Notes: a model not told the origin generated them from the sequence alone. DNA of 64,000 nt from Andrena cerasifolii (GCF_050908995.1 NC_135132.1:5389001-5453000); one strand, 5' to 3'. Numbered from the stretch's first letter, positions 1 to 12,560 are shown. Numbers and translations are program-made.

Positions 1-2179
1 AGTGGTGGGGATAACAGCGACATCACAGGGCAGGATTTGGAGGATTTGACTCGTGGTTCGGGGTCAAAAGACTGATGTGTTATAAGGTCTTGTTGAGGGG
101 AAAGCTAAGAGAGTTTTCTTTGAGAAAGGAAGGTTTTAGTAGACAGTCTGGACTGATACAGTATAAAATCTGCGCGGAGTATAGCGACCAATTCATTTGA
201 ATCCAACTGTAGATAATCAGTTTCTCAAAGAAATGCAGGTGAATAACCACGAAAGTGTGGGAAACGAGTTCGAAGGGTTCTCTGAAATTTAAAACCAAAA
301 AGAGAGGTTGACAAATATAAAGAATTAAGTACCTTGCAGCAAGAGGGGTGCAGCTTCGAATAAATTAGAAAAAAATGTTAATACAATTATTGCTTTGACT
401 TTAAATTAAAAAGATAACACTAATTGAAAAATATATATTTCCACACAAGTAGTAGTTAGTGAGTCGATAAGTTTTTATTTCTATTTTTGGCGAAAAATAT
501 TAATATTAATATTTTTATTTATCCGCAATAAATAGTTCATTTGTTATCGGATTTCCATCAAACGTGTACCAAATGATGTCGATTTTTTTTTACGCTTATT
601 ACACATCATAACTCAGAAACAATTTTAGTATCCCTTTATTAGACAAGGTGTATTAATTTTATAATGAGAGACCCTTCAGAGTCTCTGTAGTATTCAGTAA
701 ACATTGATTCCCTTAAATGTATTATCCGTCGACGTGGTTACACGTGCCGTTCCCTTTGAGCACCACCCTTTTCTCTTTCTACACGTAGCAGAGGAGCATA
801 AACCATTTAGGTAAACGCAATCGGCATCGTTACTATCATCTTCATTGGCGCTGACCGACTTCGCAAGATCCACTGAACGATATTGGCGCCCTCTGGAGTG
901 GATGATAGGAAACTCGCCTCAATTCAGCGTGATGGCGTGCCACGATATGACGAAAGATAGAAACTTCCAAACAAGTTCGAGCACACTGTGCCGCGAACAC
1001 ATCGGAATTACATAATTAGTATTATTCCCAGCTTATTACGTACACGGCATCGTGCAGGCTGCAGGGAAGTTTTCGTTGATAGACGTTGCGAAACAAGAGC
1101 ACAAAGTTTTCTGTTTAATTTCCTTCAAGCATATTTAATTTGTGCATATTTAAATGTTTACCAACATTTCGATTAAGGTCGATCTTTATCCCTACTTCTT
1201 TCCGTTAAATCGTTTACTTTACAATTCACCTTCTCCTGGCTATTTTAACCTCAATGACTCGTGATAACATCGCACCGAAAGGTTGGAACGATGAATTTCT
1301 TGTTGCAACGATTGAAATCGATCATCGGTTTCCTTTCAGTGATTATTATACAGAACGACATGTCGGCGGGCTTTAAATATTTATACGACGATCTTGCGGG
1401 CTCGGAGTGTAGGTGGAAGAATATTTTTACTTACGCATACAATCTTAAGGTATCTTTGCTGGCTGGAATTGAAATATCTCCAATTAAATCCGACAGGTTC
1501 CCTTCAAAGCTGAGAATTTAAATTCTGCCGATAAAGCTTCATCAGGAGAGCTCGAAATTTTTTTCTCCGTTTAGAAAGACCATCAATTACTATTTAGTCG
1601 TCGTTAAAGTGCTCTCGAAAAGCTGCACAATATTCGCTTGGCTTGGTTAAAAATACTTACGTATAGACAGTGCAATTACATTAATAGGGAAACTAGGTAA
1701 AATATATCTCATTCAACTCTCATTCAGTTATTAATTACTGAGAATAAAACTACCACTGCAGAGTATATATATATACACTTTACTTGATGTGATTGTTAAT
1801 AAAAGCGCATAGACAAACAAGGACAAAAAACAAAACTAAGGCTACAATAGAAATCAACAACTGCACGTGGCGAGCACGACTTCGCGTGCAATGACGCTCG
1901 CAGCACACAACGCGAAGTATATGAAGTGAAGAAAGGCACAGTGCCGGCGAGCATAAGAACAAGCAGAAAAACAGCAACAGCGCCACGTGCAGAGTAACCA
2001 ACTAAAATTCAAGACCGCTGAAACAAAAAGCAACGCACCACACACGGACTACATACATACATTATTCCAACATTAATCCGAATACAGTATGCACAAAACC
2101 GAAAAATAGGATTCCGTTTGCAGCCCGGTATCTTTTCAACTTGATCAGTGCTGCCACTTAACTGTCAACTCTATAAGTT
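1..2179. other. Spacer, no gene seen
   Basis: This stretch is AT-rich to about 720, then of more balanced composition to about 1120. Its reading frames are all shorter than 90 codons and none shows a recognisable domain. A short TA run lies near 1763-1776. I see no RNA gene and no TIR element here. Confidence 0.6.
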
Positions 2180-2747
2180 TAGAGCACTAAAGAGGTGAGT
2201 ATGCGCATCCTCCATATTGGGTCCCCTAGAGAGAGAGAAGATTATTGAGTACCCGCCTTTTTGAGTATTGTCAGATTCACTTTATGAACAAAATATGCGT
2301 TATTGATATTGATGCATGGTAGCACGACACATTATTAGGGTATTTTATTACATTTTAGTTTGCATTTGGTTTATAAAGCGAATTTGACAGCACTCAAAAA
2401 GGCGGATACTCAATAATCTTCTCTCTCTAAAGGGCCCACCAGCGGCCGTAGCCGTGATGGAAATCACCGGTTCTCGTTAGATCACCGAAGTTAAGCATCA
2501 CGGGGCGGTGTACTGGGGAAAGATGGGAGACCACCTTTCTCCCGGTGCGCTGCTGCTGCTGGGACCCGAAGGAGAGAGGAGGGAAACAGGAAAAAAAATG
2601 ACTATCGTTCGTTGGGCAATATAAGCGAACTGCTTGAAACGCCATCCTGTGTGTTAGAAACACACAGGAAAACAAAAAATACAAAATACAAAATACTCTA
2701 AAGGGCCCAATATGGCGGATGCGCATACTTACCTCTTTAGTGCTCTA
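2180..2747. mobile_element. Fold-back MITE with TA target duplication, split by a SINE
   Basis: Two arms are inverted copies of one another. The left arm covers about 2182-2288. The right arm is in two pieces, about 2371-2424 and 2709-2745, because a SINE was inserted into it. The terminal inverted repeat starts GAGCACTAAAGAGG and both ends are flanked by TA, as expected for Tc1/mariner-type transposition. Without the SINE and one copy of its target duplication the element would be about 293 bp, almost all of it arms, with no coding capacity. It is therefore a non-autonomous hairpin element. The family assignment rests only on the TA duplication. Confidence 0.8.
2438..2695 (+). mobile_element. 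5S-rRNA-derived SINE (SINE3-like) with perfect 13 bp target duplication
   Basis: The first ~120 bp (about 2443-2561) closely resemble 5S rRNA. They include the conserved segment ATCACCGAAGTTAAGC at 2481-2496 (internal promoter box A region) and AGATGGGAGACCACCT at 2521-2536, which matches the box C region of 5S genes. A non-5S body follows, with a short hairpin (TCCTGTGTG / CACACAGGA), then an A-rich tail. The unit is bounded by the identical 13-mer CTCTAAAGGGCCC at 2425-2437 and 2696-2708, a target-site duplication of the kind left by LINE-mediated retroposition. The host is the fold-back MITE around it, so the SINE is the younger insertion. It is too diverged from 5S in the outer stem to be a working 5S gene. 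SINE3 elements with 5S heads are known in some animals; I cannot name this family. Confidence 0.85.
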
Positions 2748-4719
2748 ATAAGTTCGCTGCAGCTCTACCATCAGGCATAAATTCTAACCTATCGGGCCTC
2801 GATCACCCACAACATCCCTTTCCCCGAACGCGGCCCCCAAAGTGGCTCTCTGTTGCCTATTAAAGCACGCAGCAAGTTGATCCCAGCAATCGTGAAGAGA
2901 ACCAGGCCCAGATAGACGCGTGATACTCGAAGAATGAGTTCAGTGGTGCACGAGACGCGTTCGATCGATGCACTTCACACCCGCCCAGTCAGCCTGGTTG
3001 CTGGCTGTCGGCCCGTGTGTAAGCAACACTCGGTTTCCAGCATCGCGCGGGGATAATGACAGTGCAACGGAGGCGTGCAAGGAAATCCAGAGAGTTAATT
3101 AGGAAGTACCACGGTATCAACCGGCGTGGCTTGATCCTCTCTCTCGCGCTGAGCTGTACTGATGCAAGATGCACGAGTCAGGATCGTGACGACGGAGGGG
3201 GGTGTGTGGAGGTTGGAGGTTCCGGGAGTCTTACGTGCAAAGACCTTAATGTACACACTTGCAGACTTTAAAGGCGAAAGTTAGTTACACGGACAGTGGG
3301 AGTTCCGAGGGAGTCTGGAAATTCAGATACTCCCCCGCCGTTGCGTGATCCAAGAAATTTGCGCGATAGCCTCCTACCCTCCCTCTCCTTTTTAAGAGGA
3401 TTCCAGTTCCTTCCAGGCTCCTCCTGTATTTAGCTTAATGAATTGGATTTAATTGATCAGGTGACGGGTGTGATTATTGATACCAGCGGAATTTGCGTTT
3501 GGGTATAAGCGGTCCGCTGGTGACAAACCCCTCCCATCTGATCGTGAGCCCAGGGATCTTCTTCAAGTGATCATCTTGTCCGTTGTTTTCTTTGGAGTTC
3601 TTCGGTGCTGTTGGACAATGTTTAAAATCTTTCTTCTGTCGTTATTGAGGTATGCCTGTCTTCAACTTTGAACTGTTGAAACCCCAGAGCAACAAGGACT
3701 TAAGTCTGGGATTATTCAGTAAACGTCTGTAATTAGACATCAGTTTTTTCTGGTAATTTTATAGTTCCCTACCTGCCATTCGTCATTGGCCTAAGACTTC
3801 GCTTACAATTAGGTCGCAGCCCCTTCAGTTATGCTCACTAAAATTGTATACCGACTTAGCGAGGTCTCCAATGCGCATGCTCAAACAGAAGACGGAGAAG
3901 TAGGTGGAGCCACTGTCGCCGTCCACTCCAAAGCGTGAATTCGGTGGGTTGTCCACTTTTTAAACATTATTCTTGGATAGTCTGTAGCTAAACACCACCC
4001 ACACATTTTTTGATGTCCCTCTTTCTTCAACTTTCACAAATCTCACTATTTCTCAGTACACGTGTAACCATTTAATTACACCATCGTCGAATACAGACCA
4101 ATATCGTGGTGTAGAGAGAAAAAAGTGGAATACATATACGTTCGTTTACGAGCCCGCATGTACACAGCCCCGTTCACTCGTTGCACACTCGAATTTATTA
4201 TTCATGCATGAATTTGAAACGCGCGTTACGCCAAATTGATACCCTAAAGGGCTCCGCGTATTACGAGCCGGTTTTTAACGTGAAAATCAATTCCGCGTAT
4301 CGCATTCGTACGTGATAAAAGCGTAGGAGTTATTCCACGAGGGGGACATTGATTTTACGACAACTACAGCGGTCCACGGGTTTGTTCAATGGATTCGTAA
4401 GCATAACTAAATAATTGGAAAAACTATCGCGTTGCTTTTGTTGTCTTCTCTGTGCCGCCTTTCAGTTCTCGTACTTGCATAACTACCATCGCGTAGCTGA
4501 TGGGTAACGGCTAACCTTATCAGAATAGAATTTTCATTCGTTATTAGGTAAATTTCTCTCCCCTTATTAATTTTTAATTTATTATCAAGCATTTCGCGAC
4601 ATTTAACTGCCGGACGCAAGTTTCCGGATATAAATCGGTGTATCCCAGAGCTAATGGAAGCTCGCTGGATACATGTTTCCGACGATTTGTATCCCGGTCT
4701 ACACGGAACCTAATATGAA
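2748..4719. other. Spacer of mixed composition, no gene seen
   Basis: Open frames reach only about 70 codons and have no domain. The interval holds pyrimidine-rich runs (about 3365-3395) and several TAATTA-like sites, but nothing I can assign. Confidence 0.55.
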
Positions 4720-4839
4720 CAGGTTAGGTTAGGTTGGAAGACAGTCTTTAGACTGAACCTCACCTTTGCGATAGTCTTGTTCTTCTTTTCTGTTCTCTTG
4801 GTTATTTTGTCTGTGCAATAAAGACGCTTAATAATGATA
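4720..4839 (+). mobile_element. 3' end of a non-LTR retrotransposon, copy 1
   Basis: This is the first of three dispersed copies of the same ~120-150 bp sequence (others at 20661-20860 and 56809-56959). It starts with a TTAGG-like run (AGGTTAGGTTAGGTTGG), continues with a shared CAGTCTTTAGA segment and a pyrimidine-rich stretch, and ends with GCAATAAAGACGCTTAATAATG. The AATAAA signal just before a TAA-repeat tail is typical of a 5'-truncated LINE 3' end, for example of the I/Jockey group. A SINE sharing that tail is the alternative. No reverse transcriptase reading frame is present. Confidence 0.7.
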
Positions 4840-6366
4840 ACTATTTAATTACTATAATTAATAAATATTTACGTAGTTAATCTGGATCAGCGAATGCGAC
4901 AGTCCTTCGTGGAGAAATTTAAGACACTGGGTTTGGAAGCTTAAAGTTCTCCTGAAATTTCTGAAACTTAATACAATTTTTTTATTTTTTTTTATTTATT
5001 TATTTATTAATTGTTTCATTAGTTATGTTACTGGAAGAGTTTGAACTTGTGATTGAAAGCAGAGATTGAAGAATTTATAGAATTTAGATCGTCAGTATTT
5101 ACAGGTACAATAATTCTAGGGTGTTATTAGGGTTAAATAATATTTTTTTAATTACGAAAAGGAAACACGAGTTAAGTTGATATTACAAAAGGAACAAAAA
5201 GATATATGCCTCCATTTCAGCCACAAGAGAATTGTTAGCAAATCGTCTCGTTATAGACGATTAATGGTAATGGCACATTGTACTTAAATAAAAAAAATCC
5301 GAATCTACTTAATTTTAGGTCTTAACCCCTTTGATACTTGTACCCTAAAATTTCAAAAAGTATATCGAAGTACTCGACCTTACAGAATCTACTAAAATTC
5401 TTTAAAGCACACAGAAATTTCCTAAAATTTCAAACACCAGTCCATAGAAAAGAAGGGTAGATTTGAAAAGCAATGAGCTCAGCTTCGAAGTAAAACAAAC
5501 AGTGATTTGCCACTTAATCCGCCGATGTTTTATTCAGTCATTTCGAGGAACCTCTGTACCTTAGAACACAGAAAATTTTTTCACCATAGAAAGTAACGTG
5601 CAACTCTTTCGTTTGCTGCCGCAATATTACCTGGAAGACACGCCCCGTAATGGTAGAAAATTTCACCATACATAAATTGCCTGATAAGCAGCCGCAATCG
5701 CAACATGTTTGAGCGATTCTAAGGGTAGTTACACGAAAGAGTCGAAGTCTATCGCATTATTCAGGCGGCACGAAAGCCACTGTGCGCTATCAGAGATGGC
5801 GTAATGACGCGACTATCGTCTCTTCATCTACATATTCGAAATAATCTGATACATGTTAGCTTCTCCACTTTCTACCCCCTTTTCTTTGTTTAATATTCAA
5901 TGTTATATTTGCATTAAGTATGTTAGAAGGTTGATTTAAATCATATGCTGTACACAAATACGAAATATAGATTTTGGTAATTTTTTGAGAATAGAATTCC
6001 CGTTGAACTCCCAAAATTTCGAAATTTATAAAAATTCGAATTTTGAAACCCAAGTCTTCTTAAGTTGCAGCACAACGGAGAGCAGAAATGCTAGATTTCC
6101 ATTAAAAAAAAAATATTTTGGAAGTTTACAGGAACTTATAAAATCGTAATCAGGTATTCTCAAAAATCTGCAATTTGTAACTTTTTTTAATCAAGGTAAA
6201 ATGAACTAGTTGGACGCATTAGAATTTCAACAAAATCATTAAATTGCGACATCTCATAAAATTTTTACAAATCTTCAAGAATGTTAGCAAGTCCCAAAAG
6301 AGTTTCTTAACAGGTTCAAACATTTCCACGTGACTTCACCATTCACAAAAATTTCGAATTCGCAAT
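4840..6366. other. AT-rich spacer, no gene seen
   Basis: The interval is AT-rich with T-runs (about 4977-5010) and only short chance frames. No TIR pair, tandem repeat or RNA gene was recognised. Confidence 0.55.
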
Positions 6367-6370
6367 TTAA

Positions 6371-6667
6371 CCCTCCTTAGTCACACTTTCTTATAATCAC
6401 AAATTGGTCACACGAGGTTCACTGCACCCCAGCGTTATTTCTGTGTTACCATTTTCGTATTTTTGAATCCTTAACTGTGAGTGAAAATTGCACATACGTA
6501 ATACTCAATACTCATACAATCATGTTCTGACAGTCATGTTGAAATTTGTATTTGAAAAATCCTTGCGGATAAAATTTTCGAATTTCATTATTGAGATCTA
6601 AAAATTTACAGAAATATTGGCGAAGACATATCCTGGGGTGCGATACACCCCATGTGACCGCGCAGGG
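6371..6667. mobile_element. TTAA-flanked MITE, family A, copy 1
   Basis: The element lies between TTAA at 6367-6370 and TTAA at 6668-6671, the target duplication of piggyBac-type elements. Its ends are imperfect inverted repeats of the form CCCTnnnnnGTCACA, followed by a subterminal motif (GGGGTG / CACCCC). A second copy in opposite orientation at 51003-51316 matches it along much of the interior, including the CAGTGCACCCCAG-like block and a TTACCATTTT segment, so this is a true family and not a chance palindrome. There is no coding capacity. Confidence 0.7.
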
Positions 6668-6671
6668 TTAA

Positions 6672-8239
6672 ACGTCCCCCACAGGGAGGATATATAAATG
6701 AAACGCCCCAGAAGTAACGTAAAAATTCTGAATATGCACGATAAGTTCAATGTTAACATTGCATGAAGGGCTGTCCCCTGACCGCGATGCAAAATAAAAC
6801 CGTACTTTGGCGAATTCACGTTTGAAGGAAGTTGCCCCCTGGTTTATGCAACATACAAGGAATTCCGCAACTTTGCCTGGCGCGGCCTTAAAAGAGCGAT
6901 TTCGTAAATCAACCGGCCCTACCGCTATTCGTGAGGAGTTCAAGCCCTTATCTCTTCGACTCGTGGTCCACTTTTAACCCCACGAACACCCTTAACGCGC
7001 TTCCCCTCCCGGTCCCAGAAGGACCGTACTCCCAACGGCGCGAGGGTGAATTTTTCCCTGTACGTGCGGTGAAAAGTGAAACTGGAAGGTATCGACAAGA
7101 ACATTGTCGATGGACGACAAATGGCGCTTCAGTCACGGTGGCGATTAGCTCGGGGCGCCAGAGTGTTGTCCATTGGAAACACGTGACCCCTTTCGCGTTA
7201 ATTTTGAATTCAATGAGCATGCAGGGACATTTTTCAGGGTGCCATGCTAAGTGGGCGTTAATAGCGAGTGGAGGTCTCATAGGTGAGAAATTATGGAAGA
7301 ATTAGTAGGACGCATGTTTGACAGTTTGACTTTTTGGGTTTTTTTTTTAATTATTTCCAGGGGAAAGTGGTGAATTTGCTATATAATTGGGACATATTGG
7401 TTTTATGTTTTTGTAGCCTGTTTTTTTATTTGTCTTCTAAGGAACTGTTGTCTGTAAGAATCATTCTTACTTTTTATATTTCTAACAAAATTATTCGGTG
7501 CAATTCATGATACTTAAATGTGCATTATTCGAATATTCATCGGATGTTTACTTAATATACTATATCCTCCAATTTCTATTCCCGAAGATTACCTACTCGA
7601 AAGTCGTTAAAAATTCAATTCAATTTGCACGAATTCATTCTAAGAATTCCTATTCACAATTCTGACAATGAGAAACACTAGACTTCGGTTTAAATACGTC
7701 AGTAACCCACTGATTTGGAAATACGTTCTTAATTACCTTAATTGACAGGTAATTAGAAATAGATGGGGGATCTGGGTCAGACTTCCATTCTTCTATCAAA
7801 GAATAGCTGAATATTATAAATTCATACGATATTTTCACATATCCATATTGTGGAGCGGTCTTAAGAAATGTATGATGCGGTCGAATATCGAGCAGTTGCC
7901 TTCAAGGACTGGAATAGAAAAGAACAGACTGGAAACGAAGTAGGGCGTACGATCTAATTAGGGGATGATATTCTCGTGAGCAAACCAGTCGTCTAGACAA
8001 CGATATACATGACACATAAGCATCAGGTCAGATAACACGAAGCACACCCTCTAACTACTAGGAATCTCACGTTTCCGGTGCACAATTATCAAATATCGGG
8101 TATGGGCATTATGCGTTCCTGTTGGCTCCAAGAAAAATCGATGCTGACGCGCATGCAGCCAAGCGGTATCACGCGGACGCGTCGCTAAAAAAATCCTGCT
8201 CCAAAAGTGCGACTGTCTCCTTGAAAGTACCTTTCTGTA
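6672..8239. other. Spacer, no supported gene
   Basis: A region open on both strands (about 6931-7305 plus, 6948-7280 minus) coincides with higher GC content. Neither translation shows a domain, signal peptide or family resemblance, so both are taken as chance. The rest is AT-rich spacer. Confidence 0.5.
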
Positions 8240-8243
8240 TTAA

Positions 8244-8409
8244 GCCGGGTCTACATTTGCAGCCGCACATCGTTAACCGGTTATGGGAACAAATGCAGAC
8301 GATTCCGAGATATTCATCGGGACGGCCGAACCAAGTAAAGAGTCACAGTATGTAGTTACCATGATCAGTTGGCTAGGTAACAGGTTGCGGTAACAAATGT
8401 GGACCCGGC
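8244..8409. mobile_element. Short TTAA-flanked MITE (166 bp)
   Basis: TTAA at 8240-8243 and 8410-8413 bracket an element whose ends are GCCGGGTCTACATTTG and the inverse of GCCGGGTCCACATTTG, one mismatch in 16. The interior is too short to code for anything. TTAA duplication plus matched TIRs points to a piggyBac-type non-autonomous element. Confidence 0.85.
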
Positions 8410-8578
8410 TTAATAGGTATGACTGCACCGAGCAACAGTGGTACCTCACCGCGCAAGCGCAGACAGAAGAAAGAAGGGGAAATCGGCTGCCAAGTTTCGA
8501 TTCTATTCATCACTATCCCTGCTGACTTTGCGGTGTAAGCGCAGCAGGCTAACAGCTACGCCCTCTTTTCAATCTTCA

Positions 8579-8590
8579 TGCGCATGCGCA
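8579..8590. promoter_or_regulatory. Possible NRF1/EWG-type site
   Basis: The palindrome TGCGCATGCGCA fits the consensus known for the NRF1 (Drosophila EWG) transcription factor. It lies just outside a fold-back repeat and no promoter or gene is evident beside it, so it may have no function. Confidence 0.2.
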
Positions 8591-8617
8591 TTGGAAACCT
8601 CACTATCGCTCAGAAGG

Positions 8618-9165
8618 GAACACCACGAACTCTTACTCTCCGATTGGAACGCTACTTTGTGCGTTTGTAGAGTGACTCAAGCCAAGAACAACGGTATGTT
8701 TCATTCATACTCGATCGCTCTTTAAGGTTGTGAAAACTAACCTCAAACTCAAATAGGCACTCCCACTTTTTCGCGTATAACTCCTAAACTACAAGAGACA
8801 GAGAAAAATATTCGGAACAAAAGTTTAATGATGCAGTAAGCGCTGTGACATGGTGTTAACAAAATTTTGAAAAAAAATTTTTTGCCGCCAGGTATATTTT
8901 TTTTAAACTCTTTTCAAAATTTCGTTAACCCTAGTTTGCAGCGCTTATTGTGCCATTAAACTTTTGTTTCAAACATTTTGTTCTGTCTCTTGTAATTTGG
9001 GAGTTATACGCGAAAAAGTGGGATACCTATTTGACTTTGAGGTTAGTTTTCACACCCTTAGAGGGCGATTGGGCAGGAATGAAGCGTACCGTTGTTCTTG
9101 CCTTGACTCACTCTATAAACCCACAAAGTTGCGTTCCAATCGGTGACTGCGGGTTCGCGGCCTGC
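8618..9165. mobile_element. Large fold-back element
   Basis: The two halves are inverted copies. About 8625-8800 pairs with about 8985-9160: the blocks CCGATTGGAACGC, TCAAGCCAAGAACAACGGTA, GAAAACTAACCTCAAA and ACTTTTTCGCGTATAACTC each recur in reverse complement on the other side with few changes. The centre (about 8830-8960) is AT-rich. A TTAA at 8722-8725 and a TTAG at 9058-9061 sit symmetrically inside the arms, which could mean a TTAA element nested in an older palindrome. No reading frame is supported. Confidence 0.75.
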
Positions 9166-11936
9166 CAATACACATTTGTTTACCTCCCTGCAGAGACTAC
9201 TAAAACAATCATTCAACATCATCAACCACCTCTGACCCACCAATTTCTACCAATTCATCATCCCGTGACCGGTCAATAGAAATCTTCATTTCCACCCCCT
9301 CCCCGCCAATCCACCCCCCGAGCTTCCCAGGCGTTTTTCAGCTCGTAAAGTATTTACGAAGAAAAAAATCATGTTCCCCGGGGCTCGTATAATGAGATTT
9401 CGCGGCAAACACGTATAACTGTCTAGCTAGCGAAGCGGCCAGTTAATAACCAGCAAAACGCCCCCCAACCCCGTGCCCCTCCACCAGGCCGGATACGTTT
9501 CAAGTATTTACACACCGCGCTAATAAGAAGAGGCAAAGGAGGGGAACGGCAGGGGGGGGGGAGAGTAGAAAAGGGCAACGATTAATATCGAGTTTATTAA
9601 CGGAAGGACTTTCTGACAAAGGGGAAGTCACTGGTCCCGACGTGACGCGGAGGACGAGCCTCTCGCCGACTGTACAATTTCCTGGGACCCGGTCGCGCGG
9701 CATCCTCGTTCTCACCGTTCATTTCTCCCGAGACATGCCGCGTATTGATATTTGACTTCTTTTATTGGGCGCCCTTTGACGACGCCACCGGGGCCAGGGC
9801 GCTCGCGACTTGATTACGCCGCAAGAATAAAACGCGGGGGCGATATTACGTTCGGTGATTCCGCGCGAAGCGGGCGAGACGTGAAACATTATCGGAGCCT
9901 AGGCCTGGACCCCGGGTCCGAATCGATGAATCTCGCACGAATCGCGAGTCGACTGGATATCGTCGAGTTTTTGCTCCATTTCCGCTCTCTTTACGGCCGC
10001 CGTCCCGCCGTACCCACCCCTAGCTCCGGCGAGAATGAAAATTTGCTTTAATTCATCCGTTGGAACTTGAAACATCGCCGCTTTCTTCAGGCTGGCTTGG
10101 CTTTGTTTTACTTCTCTTCTTTGCGACACATTAGACTGGAAGGCTCCGCATTTTTTAGGGTGTGAGGTGTTTAACGAGACTTGAAATGGGGTTGATTGAC
10201 AATTATTTACGTCTTTTACTGGGGACATTTTTTAATTGTACAATTTGTGTGATTTTTTTTTAAATAAATTTTTTACTGTTTAAAATTTAAGAAAGGTTGA
10301 AGCTGATGTGGAGGTTTCAGTATAATGGATTTCTGTTTTTAGTGAAGACCAAAAAGAAGGAAGAATAAAAATTATGACAATTATTCTTCAACATATGCAA
10401 TATATTTCAAGTACTCAAATCGATGATTGTTCTATAAACAATTAATTTTCCTTCAGGTTTATTATGCAGAAAATAATTTTTGCATAATTGTATTCCAAAA
10501 GAAATACGTTCTGCTAAATTTATTCGCTTAATGAATAGTTTTTGCTTAATTATATTCCATAGAAAATATTTTCTGTTTAATTTTATACCACAAAAAGATT
10601 GAAAGCTAAAATACGAGGCTTGTGAGAGATGTAATTGATTTCCAGTTAGCTTTATTCTATATTTCATTGAGTTCCTTAAGAACTTTTAAGATTATTATGT
10701 ACCTTGTGACACGAAAAATAAATAATTTCAAGCTAAACTCGATAAATTCGATAAAGTAATTAAAAATAACATAGAACATACGTTCAATTCGCGTCGGGTC
10801 TCGTTTCCGTCTTGGGAAATAAAAGCTTAGGTAATTAAACAGCACTCGAAATTCTGCTGCACTTCGACGCGTCGTTGTAAACAATAACAGCGATACGAAA
10901 AAAAAAAAGAACGAGACCAAATCGACGAGCCTCGTGCAAACGAATCGCGGGGCACGTTGTCAAGCGTTCGCTTGAAATTTTAATGTTTCGCGAAACATTA
11001 AAGGGTAAGTGATATTTTTCCACGAAACTTTACAATATTCGTAAAATATTATTTCCCCGTCTATTTCGAACATTGCTTTAACACTTTTCATGGTAAATCA
11101 CTGTCTATTTGGAAGTATAGTTGCACAATTATGCGAAATAAAAAATATATTAAAAATTCAGTTTATAGTAGGTATTATAGTAAGGGAGAAAGAGTTGATA
11201 GGCTTTTTGACATTCCAGTGATTAGAAATGATGAAAAACAGATTTTTGACTTTCTGGCTTAAATTCATACTTCCTAGTATTTTGCAATATCTCGAGGTAA
11301 ATTAATTTTTAATCTATTTTCCAACGTTTTGCCAGGTGTATGTTTGCACTTTGCGCTAGACGAAGCAGAATAGTCGTTTATTTTATCAGTGCATGGGTTT
11401 GTTAAAACGATTGAATTGTTGTTGAAATTTATTTAAATCTTTGCTATCCCAACAATCATATTTAAAAAAAAATCGTGCATTTTACAATCTTTCCTGCAGC
11501 TTCTCTTTTGCCCCCTGCCCAACATGCAAAAATAAGGATTATTTTTGTACTCCACACGAGTGCAATAAGTAATGGAGGAAATTTTTCCAAAATTATGGCA
11601 AGCGTAAAAAATGGGGTTGTAAAGTTCGGGAGATTCATAGTGGGGAAGAGTGAAGTAGTAAAATTCATTTTTATAGCAATACAAAGCTACATGCCAATGT
11701 TATAAAACCCCATACAGAGGTGCACGTTTATTATTTTTTTTTTTTAAAATCACACGCTGTGACAAGTACATCCTGTTGAATCGATTGTATCTCTTGATTG
11801 ATTCCGCATGTAATAAACTTTAGCGCGAAACGCAGACGTAGGGAAATAAATGGCATCCCAAGTGTGCTTTAAATTGCATTTATCTCGGGTTAATTTTAAT
11901 GAAGACAGTTGCGCGAATAATAAAAAGCAGTCTCCT
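9166..11936. other. CpG-rich block then AT-rich spacer
   Basis: From about 9280 to 10060 the DNA is GC- and CpG-rich, with a G run near 9551-9560. From about 10200 it is AT-rich. Open frames up to about 110 codons occur on both strands in the GC block but carry no recognisable domain. A perfect 24 bp palindrome is listed separately. Confidence 0.5.
10979..11002. repeat. Perfect 24 bp palindrome
   Basis: TTTAATGTTTCG is followed directly by its reverse complement CGAAACATTAAA with no spacer. It could be a dimer-binding site or chance; nothing around it decides. Confidence 0.5.
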
Positions 11937-12046
11937 TTACAGCAATTCCCAATGTTCCAACCTTTCAAAATCGTTTCTCAAAAGTTCCGTCACCTCAGCC
12001 GTCGTGAACAATAGCATCTGTTCCGCCAGTTTGAAGGCTTCTCCCT
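11937..12046 (-). CDS. Candidate terminal exon, function unknown
   Basis: On the minus strand a frame ends at 11937 with TAA and reads into a stretch with protein-like composition: alternating hydrophobic and charged residues including LAEQMLLF, AEVTELLRNDFE and RLEHWELL, which would form an amphipathic helix. A plausible splice acceptor (CTCTGCAG) precedes it at about 12047-12055, and an AATAAA lies about 200 bp downstream (complement of 11728-11733). No family is recognised. The frame could be part of a host gene, a pseudogene or chance; no matching upstream exon was found. Confidence 0.25.
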
Positions 12047-12360
12047 CTGCAGAGTCATCGAAAGGAGCCCCGCGGGGTGCCGACTCGCGGGGGCTTGATT
12101 TTCTACACGATCGAAAAACGTCTGAAGCCATATCCGGTATTTGGAGCTCGGCTCCTCGAATCCGAACGGAAAGCGAAGTCGCTTGGGATGACCCCTGGGT
12201 CGGGGATAGCACGGGATCCTTGGTCCCATGGGCGTCTCACCTATCCAGGTGGTTTTATATCAGCCGATTTTAAAGTCGCCGTCAAATGTAAAGTTTATTC
12301 GCGTCCTTCTCGCGGGTTCTTCCATCCGCCCGTTACGAACTTCCATATTTGTGTCTTACA

Positions 12361-12560
12361 AGGGATGATCCCGGACCCGGAAATTCAAAAAAAAATTCTG
12401 AAAGCTTTTGAATATACAGGGGATTTCCTCCTGATTAAAACGCAATTTTTGTTTGCCGCCCAGATTCACTCGAGGGGGGTGAAAATTCGTCTATTCTTCG
12501 AATAATTAACCCCTGAAAATTCGGCTATTTTTCGATTCTGTGTTATAACTCGCGAACTGT
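12361..12560 (+). repeat. Single arm of a dispersed fold-back family
   Basis: This segment matches the arms of the fold-back element at 50568-50998: blocks GACCCGGAAATTC, GGGGATTTCCTCCTGATTA, CCCCTGAAAATTCGG and GTGTTATAACTCGCGAACTG are shared in the same order. Only one arm is present here, so it is a fragment or half-element. Confidence 0.7.

Noticed and set aside
2443..2561. Functional 5S rRNA gene
   Set aside because: The head matches 5S in the internal promoter region but the outer stem and 3' part diverge. It is followed by a SINE body and tail and flanked by a target duplication.
4721..4737. Telomeric TTAGG array
   Set aside because: Only about three imperfect units occur, always as the head of a retrotransposon tail.
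6931..7305. Gene in the region open on both strands
   Set aside because: Neither strand gives a recognisable protein, and the overlap is explained by higher GC content.
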